34,327 bases of DNA, taken from NCBI GenBank assembly GCA_950054485.1, contig CATLPD010000009.1:1-34327 (forward strand). Reading direction: 5' to 3'. Position 1 is the first letter of the stretch. Every line of letters starts with the position of its first letter. Both the position numbers and the translations under genes were made by a program. The notes beneath the pieces were generated by a model, which searched no databases, was not told where the DNA came from, and saw only the letters and a program-made list of their open reading frames with translations. This document shows, piece after piece, positions 29,302 through 34,327 of this stretch. The DNA is from an uncultured Alphaproteobacteria bacterium. Lineage in GTDB: Bacteria; Pseudomonadota; Alphaproteobacteria; Micavibrionales; CSBR16-224.

Positions 29302-29455
29302 CAGGGCCGAGCCAATATTGCCTTGGTGCTGGTTTCAGGATTACACAGACGAAGGGTTTAGGGCAGACATGAGAAATGATGGCCGGATATATATGAGTGG
29401 TCACAGAACGCAATTAGACGCCGAAACATGGGCAAAAGGGAAAGGGATAATTTGA
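29270..29455 (+). CDS. Hypothetical protein (61 aa)
   Basis: From ATG 29270 the product is MAVGNWQLIFDRAEP..., rich in aromatic residues (WCWFQDYTDEGF) and ending HRTQLDAETWAKGKGII. This looks like a small compact domain. The ribosome site is weak (GAG nine bases upstream). The frame is open further upstream to 29153, but that part overlaps the previous gene in full. Its TGA overlaps the next ATG (TGATG). Confidence 0.52.
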   Translation: MAVGNWQLIFDRAEPILPWCWFQDYTDEGFRADMRNDGRIYMSGHRTQLDAETWAKGKGII

Positions 29456-29958
29456 TGACAAACCTAAGCAAAGAAATAAAAGAGCTAGAAGAAAAACTAG
29501 CGGAACTGAAAGAAAAGCACGATGCCGCGCAGAAGGAGCCTGTGGAGGTCGTGGGGCAGTATAAGGCCGAAATCTACCAAGACTATTTTTCTATTCACGA
29601 GTTTGGTTTTATAGATGATAAAGCAAATTACCATCAAGAAATATTAGATAAAGCAGTCTTAATAGGCAACTCCTTCCGCACCCGCGAACAAGCCGAGCGT
29701 CGATTAGAGAGCATCAAGACGCATGAAGAATTGCGTAGGTTGGCGCATGAGGCTTGGGGTAACGGGATTATTAACTGGTGTAGTCATACTCAACATAAAT
29801 ACTATGTCGAACTTCACTTTGACGATTTTTTGGTTGATTTTGATCTGACGTACAAGCGCGCAAATACCGTCTACTTCCCAACCAAACAATCAGCACAAGA
29901 CGCAATCGAAAAGATCGGTGAGGAACGGATTAAGCAGTATATAGAAGGTGATCAGTAA
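29455..29958 (+). CDS. Hypothetical phage protein with N-terminal coiled coil (167 aa)
   Basis: Residues 3-32 form a heptad-rich helix (LSKEIKELEEKLAELKEKHD). The remainder is a globular domain ending in NTVYFPTKQSAQDAIEKIGEERIKQYI, a signature I know from accessory proteins of many phages: alternating FRTREQAERRLE and FPTKQSAQDAIE helices. Its function is unknown. GGGA lies eight bases before the ATG, and the gene is coupled at both ends. Confidence 0.68.
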   Translation: MTNLSKEIKELEEKLAELKEKHDAAQKEPVEVVGQYKAEIYQDYFSIHEFGFIDDKANYHQEILDKAVLIGNSFRTREQAERRLESIKTHEELRRLAHEAWGNGIINWCSHTQHKYYVELHFDDFLVDFDLTYKRANTVYFPTKQSAQDAIEKIGEERIKQYIEGDQ

Positions 29959-30188
29959 TGGATAAAACATTAGAAGACGCAATGAAAATAGTCGATTGGT
30001 CACGCAAGGATAAAAACAATGGCGTACCTCTGCGCGACTGGTTTGCTGGTCAGGCTTTACAATCTTACACCGCGGCTTTTTACAGCAGTAGCGTGTCGGC
30101 CATTACGAGCGAGAGTGATGCACGTGAAATAGCAGAAGGTTCTTACATGATAGCAGACGCGATGATGAAAGCGAGGGGTGATGACTAA
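29958..30188 (+). CDS. Hypothetical phage protein (76 aa)
   Basis: The protein contains NGVPLRDWFAGQALQSYTA and IAEGSYMIADAMMKARG. The pattern G-x-x-(L/V)-RD-(W/Y)-FA-x-QAL followed by A-x-x-x-Y-x-(I/V)-AD-A-M-(L/M) is widespread in small proteins of phage accessory regions. Its function is unknown. The first ATG shares its A with the stop of the preceding gene (TAATG). Confidence 0.7.
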   Translation: MDKTLEDAMKIVDWSRKDKNNGVPLRDWFAGQALQSYTAAFYSSSVSAITSESDAREIAEGSYMIADAMMKARGDD

Positions 30189-30357
30189 CATCATAAAACT
30201 CATACACGAAAACAAAGCCACCATAGAGCTACACACAGGCCACACGTTCAACACAGATGCAGAACACAAGGCGTTTGTTGCAGGCGTTAAGCATGCGGTG
30301 AATTCATTGGGTTTGATGGCAGATAATATTGTTAATAATGCGGAGATTAAGCAATGA
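30181..30357 (+). CDS. Small hypothetical protein (58 aa)
   Basis: ATG 30181 lies inside the end of the preceding gene (8-base overlap) with GAGGGG close upstream. The product (MTNIIKLIHENKATIELHTG..., ending MADNIVNNAEIKQ) looks like a small alpha/beta protein without cysteines. Its TGA overlaps the ATG of the next gene (ATGA). Coupling at both ends supports it. Confidence 0.6.
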   Translation: MTNIIKLIHENKATIELHTGHTFNTDAEHKAFVAGVKHAVNSLGLMADNIVNNAEIKQ

Positions 30358-30542
30358 AGAAAGATAGTAACATATGTGATACCAAATGCAGGTCTGCTTT
30401 TGAGGAGTGGTATGAAGATGGTTGGTCATCTTACAACGTAAAACTTGAAAGAAGTGGTGATGGTTACGCTCAAACGTTGGCAGAAGACCAATGGGAGGCA
30501 TGGCAAGCCGCATGGAAAGCGAGAGGAGAGATTGATGATTAA
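30354..30542 (+). CDS. Small Trp-rich phage protein (62 aa)
   Basis: The protein has AFEEWYEDGWSSYN and DQWEAWQAAWKARGE. The FEEW...W-x-x-AW-x-A-W-x-AR arrangement is typical of small proteins found in early operons of many proteobacterial phages. Two N-terminal cysteines (Cys8, Cys12) precede it. Function unknown. It overlaps both neighbours by four to eight bases. Confidence 0.68.
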   Translation: MKKDSNICDTKCRSAFEEWYEDGWSSYNVKLERSGDGYAQTLAEDQWEAWQAAWKARGEIDD

Positions 30543-30780
30543 TATTGAAGAACATACAAAAGATATTAGAAAGAGGCAATTTGAAAGTATGGCAGAACAT
30601 TTCTTTGATAGGTGGCAACCAGCAGACCCCCGTGAAGCCAGTCGTTTTAGTGCCGATTTATTCAGCTTGGTAAGACAAATTTATATTGACGCACTTGAGC
30701 CGCAACAAAAACTGGCGCGTGATCTTTTGTCTGTGCAAATTTCACCGCATTTTTTAAAAGGAGAGATTGATGGGAAGTGA
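30535..30780 (+). CDS. Hypothetical protein (81 aa)
   Basis: ATG 30535 with AGGAG upstream gives MINIEEHTKDIRKRQFESMAEHFFDRW..., a helical protein ending FLKGEIDGK. The frame extends upstream to 30445, but only inside the preceding gene. No motif is recognised. It overlaps the Lar-like/HNH gene by 11 bases. Confidence 0.6.
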   Translation: MINIEEHTKDIRKRQFESMAEHFFDRWQPADPREASRFSADLFSLVRQIYIDALEPQQKLARDLLSVQISPHFLKGEIDGK

Positions 30781-31459
30781 ACTTAAGCGTTGCCCGTTTT
30801 GTGGGTCAAAACTAGGCATAAGAGAATTTGTTGGATACCATGATGCGTATTGCACGAACAATGATTGTATTTTTCGGATTGGATATATCTATCACTATGA
30901 AAAGACAGCAGATGAATTTCGTGAATGGCTAAACACCCGCGCCCCTGAATGGCAGGATGTTAAAGGTTGGGAACAGCACTATGAAATTAACAACAGTGGC
31001 GTTATTCGCAAAAAAGCCTGCAAGACAGTATTAAGGCAATGGCTTTCAAAAGGCACCTATAGGTTGGTTAGGCTTTCAAGCCCCAGAAAAGTAGAATCGG
31101 TTCATAGATTGGTCGCTCTATCTTGGCTAGATAAACCAATTGATAAGAATGTGGTCAATCACAAAGATTTTAATACCGAAAATAACCATGTCACAAACCT
31201 TGAATGGGTGACGCAGGCAGAGAATGTTAAACATTCAAAAAAAGCTGGCAGATACCCCGAGAAAAACTATTGGTACGGGAAAACTGGCCCGAATACAAAA
31301 CTGGATTTTGAAACGGCTGAACTTATCAGAAAAGAACGTAAAGAACTGGGTACGTCTTATAGAAAACTGGCTGAAAAGTACGGTTCAAATCATAAATCTA
31401 TATCAGCGATATGTAACTATAAAAGCTACCTCCCCACCCCGCCACAGGAAGGTGAATGA
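30770..31459 (+). CDS. Fusion of Lar-like zinc ribbon with NUMOD4/HNH endonuclease
   Basis: Residues 1-54 resemble Lar-type restriction-alleviation proteins (ELKRCPFCGS, Cys8 and Cys11, YCTNNDC, EWLNTRA). From about 55 the protein changes to a homing-endonuclease layout: NUMOD4 (WQDVKGWEQHYEINNSGVIR), HNH_3 (VHRLVALSWLDKP, VNHKDFNTENNHVTNLEWVT) and a C-terminal helix-turn-helix (TAELIRKERKELGTSYRKLAEKYG). ATG 30770 has AAAAGGAG upstream. The tail PTPPQEGE could be the end of the original Lar-like gene. The fusion is in frame with no stop between domains. Confidence 0.82.
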   Translation: MGSELKRCPFCGSKLGIREFVGYHDAYCTNNDCIFRIGYIYHYEKTADEFREWLNTRAPEWQDVKGWEQHYEINNSGVIRKKACKTVLRQWLSKGTYRLVRLSSPRKVESVHRLVALSWLDKPIDKNVVNHKDFNTENNHVTNLEWVTQAENVKHSKKAGRYPEKNYWYGKTGPNTKLDFETAELIRKERKELGTSYRKLAEKYGSNHKSISAICNYKSYLPTPPQEGE

Positions 31460-31626
31460 TGTTTAAGTTTAAAATATTCATTCTGGATTTAGTTCCCATG
31501 TGGTTTCGAGACAAATGGCCTTTAAAGAGGTTTTATTGGCAGAAAGAAGAATTGGAAGATGCTACATTGCGCGCACGGGAAATGGCAGAAAAATTATTTA
31601 AGGAACTACAAAATGACCAAGACTGA
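31459..31626 (+). CDS. Small amphipathic protein (55 aa), hypothetical
   Basis: ATG 31459 shares its A with the preceding stop and has GGAAGGTG upstream. The N terminus (MFKFKIFILDLVPMWF) is hydrophobic and may touch the membrane; the rest is a charged helix (QKEELEDATLRAREMAEKLF). The stop at 31626 is inside the next gene (14-base overlap). Confidence 0.55.
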   Translation: MFKFKIFILDLVPMWFRDKWPLKRFYWQKEELEDATLRAREMAEKLFKELQNDQD

Positions 31627-31975
31627 CGCAACCCAACGGGCTTTGGATGATCTTGATGATGCTGTCAACTACAAAAAGACAGATGCTTACTACGAAAAGT
31701 TGCGCCATTATATTTTAAAGCACGAACAAACCATCCGCACCGCCCTCGAGACAGCGCAAAAGCACAAGGATTTTATAGACGCTCTACCAGAAGAGACCAC
31801 AGCTATCGGCATTGATAACGCCCCAACCCGCTCAGACAATGAGGTGATCAGGGAGGTTGTTGAATTGCTAATGTGTATTCAAAAAAATCTAGAAATAGAC
31901 AAGTTTGACATTGCTGAATTATGCACTGAACAAGCCCTCGAAAAACTGAAAGAACTGGAGGGGCGGGATGTTTAA
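31613..31975 (+). CDS. Hypothetical helical protein (120 aa)
   Basis: ATG 31613 with AAGGA eight bases upstream is chosen over the open frame from 31559. The protein is acidic and helical (RALDDLDDAVNY, YYEKLRHYILKHEQTIRTALETAQKH, ALEKLKELEGRDV), with a loop of negative charge in the middle. No family recognised. It overlaps the next gene by eight bases. Confidence 0.62.
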   Translation: MTKTDATQRALDDLDDAVNYKKTDAYYEKLRHYILKHEQTIRTALETAQKHKDFIDALPEETTAIGIDNAPTRSDNEVIREVVELLMCIQKNLEIDKFDIAELCTEQALEKLKELEGRDV

Positions 31976-32171
31976 GTGGTTCAGTAAGCCAAAGAAATGC
32001 GCCCATGAATTTTACGGATATGACATGGAGTCAAGAGATGAGAATGGAAATGTTCACTGGCCATGTTCAAAATGCAAAAAGGTCTTTGTGGCTGAATGCG
32101 GGCTAGATATTTTGCGTCACGGTAAAGCTATGGGTGGTTGGGGATTGAAAGACAGGAGAGAAACAAAATGA
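31968..32171 (+). CDS. Small zinc-finger-like protein (67 aa)
   Basis: Cys11-x-His13 (KKCAHEF) and Cys33-x2-Cys36 (PCSKCKKVF) form a possible zinc site, followed by Cys44 and GLDILRHGKAMGGWGL. The pattern CxH...WPCSKC...CGL recurs in small phage proteins of unknown role. Its TGA overlaps the next ATG (ATGA). Confidence 0.62.
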   Translation: MFKWFSKPKKCAHEFYGYDMESRDENGNVHWPCSKCKKVFVAECGLDILRHGKAMGGWGLKDRRETK

Positions 32172-32416
32172 CAGACGCGATTGATGATGCGATTACATTT
32201 TTTAAAGCGTGTATTGATGCTGGTGAATACCCAAAGACTATGAGTTATTGCCACTTACAACTTCAAGCCCTACAACAGCAAAAAGAAACACATATATCCA
32301 TAGCGCGGGATGATGTTAAAGATTATCTCGTTGAACCATACGGCAGCTTTGTGCCAGAGCAAGACGATTTAGAAAATGTGTTTCTGTTGGTTCAAAACAA
32401 AATGAAGGAGGGGTGA
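32168..32416 (+). CDS. Hypothetical protein (82 aa)
   Basis: ATG 32168 (ATGA overlap, AGGAG upstream) gives MTDAIDDAITFFKACIDAGEYP..., a helical acidic protein. The middle, ISIARDDVKDYLVEPYGSF, has no recognised motif. One base separates it from the following gene. Confidence 0.6.
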   Translation: MTDAIDDAITFFKACIDAGEYPKTMSYCHLQLQALQQQKETHISIARDDVKDYLVEPYGSFVPEQDDLENVFLLVQNKMKEG

Positions 32417-32608
32417 ATGGTAAAAACTTTAAAAATTACAGTTGAAATTGAATATGATCCAGATGTTTGGTATGGCGATTCCGAAGATGGAAAACAGTGG
32501 TTTTTTGAGCAGGTTCTTGCGCCTGAAAACATCGGAATATTTAGCAATGATTGTGGCGATTTTATTGTTGAAAAAGTGAAATCAATTAATGTTGAGGCTC
32601 TAAAATGA
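32417..32608 (+). CDS. Hypothetical protein (63 aa)
   Basis: GGAGGGG lies three bases before the ATG, directly after the previous stop. The product starts with a beta-strand (KTLKITVEIEYDPDVW) and ends with another (CGDFIVEKVKSINVEAL), like a small beta-grasp-type or sandwich domain. Function unknown. ATGA overlap with the next gene. Confidence 0.62.
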   Translation: MVKTLKITVEIEYDPDVWYGDSEDGKQWFFEQVLAPENIGIFSNDCGDFIVEKVKSINVEALK

Positions 32609-32982
32609 AACAACGCGATTTTAATAAAGTTAAGAAGCTTGTCGATGTCGCGCTTAAAGGTGATCCGCTAGACTATTCGTTTAATCAAGGTGCGCTAGAA
32701 ACAATCCGCAAAGCCCTGATGATTGCGGATAGGGTTATGGGGGAGCCTGATGTAAATATTTGGGGCGGTTTACCAAGAGATATTGTCATGGCTAGAGATA
32801 TGCGGTGTATGAAAGGTCATGAGGTTAGAAAGCATCTTGAAATGATTGAGCGCGATATACCGCATTGGCTAGATGCTGAAATGAAACAAGATAAGCACGT
32901 AGCTAAAGGTGATATGGTAGTATGGATTTTTAAAACAGCTAGGGATGCGATGCTAAAGGAGGTTGATGATGCTACTAAATGA
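32605..32982 (+). CDS. Hypothetical protein (125 aa)
   Basis: The protein is helical and mixed in charge (FNKVKKLVDVALKGDPL, GALETIRKALMIADRVMG, MKGHEVRKHLEMIERD). No metal motif or membrane segment is seen. Its end overlaps the putative excisionase start by 14 bases, so it may be expressed with the excision genes. Confidence 0.6.
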   Translation: MKQRDFNKVKKLVDVALKGDPLDYSFNQGALETIRKALMIADRVMGEPDVNIWGGLPRDIVMARDMRCMKGHEVRKHLEMIERDIPHWLDAEMKQDKHVAKGDMVVWIFKTARDAMLKEVDDATK

Positions 32983-33259
32983 AGCTGATATTGCAGAATT
33001 GCTTGGCGCCGATCGCTATGTTAATGTCGAGCCCTCTATTCAGAAAAGACGCGTTAGAAAGCTCGCCAAGACAGTAGGAATTAACCCCGTCATTAAAGAA
33101 CATGACGAATGGCTTTACGCAAAGGATGATATAGACTACATAAAGGTTCACAGATGTCACTCAAAGCAACAAAGCGCAAAGGCTCGCCATATTACCAGAT
33201 CACAGGATCAATCAAAGGATTTGGACGTGTACGAGAGACTACAGAAACGACTGTCTTAG
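32969..33259 (+). CDS. Putative excisionase / helix-turn-helix protein
   Basis: A consensus AAAGGAGG lies six bases before ATG 32969 (TTG 32963 and ATG 32966 are less likely). The 96-aa protein begins with an AlpA/Xis-type winged-helix pattern: MLLNEADIAELLGADRYV, RRVRKLAKTVGINPVI, EWLYAKDDIDYI. The C-terminal third is basic and overlaps the integrase gene by 106 bases. Size, place and fold suggest a recombination directionality factor. A general regulator cannot be excluded. Confidence 0.6.
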   Translation: MLLNEADIAELLGADRYVNVEPSIQKRRVRKLAKTVGINPVIKEHDEWLYAKDDIDYIKVHRCHSKQQSAKARHITRSQDQSKDLDVYERLQKRLS

Positions 33260-34152
33260 CAGTCGCTGAAAAGTTGGCCTTTGAGCGTGAAAAAGAAATA
33301 CGTGGCTTATTAGATAAGAAACAGACAGGCGTTAAAACTGTTGCCCATGCAATTGAACAATACATGGATAATGGCGGTGAAGACCGCTATCTAAAGCAGA
33401 TATTGCAACAGCTTGGAAAACTCCCCCTAACCAGTATTAATCAGGAAGTGATAGATAAAGCTGCCCGTGCCGCCTATCCTGGCTATCAACGGCAAAAAGG
33501 CGGGAAAGTCTACAAACACTCAAAAAGCACAATAAAGCGCCAGTTCTATGTGCCGTTGGCCGCTATCCTACATTATGCCCATGATTTAGATTGGATGCCT
33601 TATATACGCATTAAGATGCCAAAAACCAAGCGGCCCGCTCCTAAATGGGCAAACAAGGAGTGGTTCAGCAAGTTTAACGCTGAAGCTGAAGACGAGCTAA
33701 AGGCCATTGTGGCATTTTTAGCTGGCACAGGATCGCGAATTTCTGAAGCCCTTAACTTGCGGCCGGCAGATGTAAACCTAAATACACAAGAGGCTTATCT
33801 GCGCACAACAAAAAACGGAGACCCGCGCATGGCATATTTGCCAGATTTCGTTATTGAAGCTATTAAGCCTTATATGGATAGGGAGAAAGTTTTTAGCTTT
33901 ATCGATCGACATGCTGTAAATAAACGCTTAAAGAAGACTGCTGAACGGGCGGGAATTGAATATCTAAGCAGTCATAAGGTGGGGTCACACACGTTTGCAA
34001 CAAACTTAGCAAAATATCGGGGGATGGATGCAAAAGCACTGACAGCAACGGGCCGTTGGAAAGATCCAAAATCGACTTATCACTATACGCATTACCTTAG
34101 CCAAGAGCAGGCCAAAAATGCCGATTCACTTGGCGAATTATTCAAAGATTAG
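33154..34152 (+). CDS. int: Tyrosine-family integrase
   Basis: The 332-aa recombinase has an arm-binding-like N terminus (SPYYQITGSIKGFGRVRETT), a core-binding domain (about 60-160) and a catalytic domain with Arg195 (GTGSRISEALNL), Lys220, His274 (SHKVGSHTFATNL), Trp302 (GRWKDP) and tyrosines at 309-314 (STYHYTHYL) as nucleophile candidates. The second catalytic Arg, expected at the Ser278 position before His279, is missing. It inserts the phage at tRNA-Thr(GGT), whose 3' part lies 125 bases downstream. It overlaps the excisionase-like gene. Confidence 0.9.
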   Translation: MSLKATKRKGSPYYQITGSIKGFGRVRETTETTVLAVAEKLAFEREKEIRGLLDKKQTGVKTVAHAIEQYMDNGGEDRYLKQILQQLGKLPLTSINQEVIDKAARAAYPGYQRQKGGKVYKHSKSTIKRQFYVPLAAILHYAHDLDWMPYIRIKMPKTKRPAPKWANKEWFSKFNAEAEDELKAIVAFLAGTGSRISEALNLRPADVNLNTQEAYLRTTKNGDPRMAYLPDFVIEAIKPYMDREKVFSFIDRHAVNKRLKKTAERAGIEYLSSHKVGSHTFATNLAKYRGMDAKALTATGRWKDPKSTYHYTHYLSQEQAKNADSLGELFKD

Positions 34153-34153
34153 C

Positions 34154-34174
34154 TTTGTGTCAATTTTGTGTCAA
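34154..34174 (+). repeat. Tandem integrase arm-type sites, right arm
   Basis: TTTGTGTCAA (34154-34163) is followed directly by TTTTGTGTCAA (34164-34174). A third copy lies at 98-108. They begin two bases after the integrase stop and lie about 100-120 bases from the att repeat. Confidence 0.55.
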
Positions 34175-34251
34175 AGGCACTTTAGATTCACGATATGTTC
34201 ACGCGATTCTGGCAAATTCTAGTAAAATAGTTAATATCAAGTAACGCCTAT

Positions 34252-34264
34252 TAAGTTATTGATT
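34252..34264 (-). promoter_or_regulatory. IHF-type site next to the att core
   Basis: On the minus strand the 13 bases read AATCAATAACTTA, a full match to the IHF consensus WATCAANNNNTTR. It lies between the arm-type repeats and the att repeat, where DNA bending is needed for the integration complex. The site match is direct; IHF binding is inferred. Confidence 0.5.
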
Positions 34265-34276
34265 TTATTTATATAA

Positions 34277-34327
34277 AAATGGTGCTGCTAGAGAGAATTG
34301 AACTCTCGACCTCACCCTTACCAAGGG
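34277..34327 (-). repeat. Right attachment site (att repeat)
   Basis: This is the second perfect copy of the 51-bp repeat. It adjoins the integrase and the phage-encoded attachment arm, and its outer edge is the window end, so host DNA with the tRNA 5' half should follow. Confidence 0.92.
34280..34327 (-). tRNA. tRNA-Thr(GGT), partial (3' part)
   Basis: On the minus strand this is CCC of the anticodon stem, loop TTGGTAA with anticodon GGT, GGGTG, variable AGGTC, T arm GAGAG-TTCAATT-CTCTC, TAGCAGC, discriminator A and CCA. It matches the 3' half of bacterial tRNA-Thr(GGT). The 5' half lies beyond the window. The phage supplies this 3' part, so the host tRNA stays functional after integration. 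Confidence 0.85.

Noticed and set aside
34184..34201. Direct repeat TTCACG near the right att site
   Set aside because: Two six-base copies only; too short to separate from chance and not present on the left side.
1..34327. CRISPR array, insertion sequence, or rRNA
   Set aside because: No regularly spaced repeats, no transposase frame with inverted ends and no rRNA-like sequence were seen on either strand.

Overview
The window is a complete, apparently intact temperate prophage of the P22-like short-tailed (podovirus) type, cut out exactly at its two attachment sites. A 51-bp perfect direct repeat forms both ends (1-51 and 34277-34327). It is the 3' part of a tRNA-Thr with anticodon GGT, read on the minus strand from the anticodon stem to CCA plus three bases. 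The tyrosine integrase (33154-34152) lies beside the right copy, where the 5' half of the host tRNA must continue outside the window. The host is most likely a Gram-negative alphaproteobacterium with moderate GC. This rests on spanin-type lysis genes and on phage hypothetical families I associate with alphaproteobacterial genomes; it is inference.

Layout. (1) 52-556: two small divergent genes at the left edge (105-245 minus, 302-556 plus). (2) 550-4077, minus: lysis and accessory block with nested i-/o-spanin, holin-like protein, M15 peptidase endolysin, DEDDy-type exonuclease with a zinc ribbon, secreted and membrane proteins, and an unexpected stand-alone CheY-like response regulator. (3) 4077-19190, minus: tail fibre, ejection-cassette proteins (one with a GH108 muramidase, one with an S74-like C terminus), GNAT protein, gp10-like and gp4-like tail/stabilisation proteins, P22-type coat, scaffold, portal, large and small terminase. 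Gene order follows P22. (4) 19191-19480: late promoter followed by a structured leader with two minus-strand terminators, which suggests antitermination control. (5) 19540-24256, minus: leftward early operon with a Cro-like protein, RuvC-like resolvase, adenine methyltransferase, DUF1376-type replication initiator with iteron-like repeats, a second replication protein and a putative late regulator. (6) 24257-25930: immunity region. A LexA/CI-type repressor, a coupled membrane protein and a hidden 24-residue hydrophobic peptide lie between two operator/promoter pairs of identical geometry. (7) 25964-34152, plus: rightward early operon with many small genes, a tRNA-like hairpin, Erf annealing protein, YqaJ-type exonuclease, SSB, a Lar-like/HNH fusion, a putative excisionase and the integrase.

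How it works together (inference). CI binds GTAC-N5-GTAC operators over both early promoters. Loss of CI by SOS-type self-cleavage releases the leftward replication operon and the rightward recombination/excision operon. The last leftward genes include a Q-like candidate that would let RNA polymerase pass the two terminators into the packaging, head, tail and lysis genes. Most genes are coupled by ATGA or TAATG overlaps. Several genes of 24-58 codons were found by reading the sequence directly.
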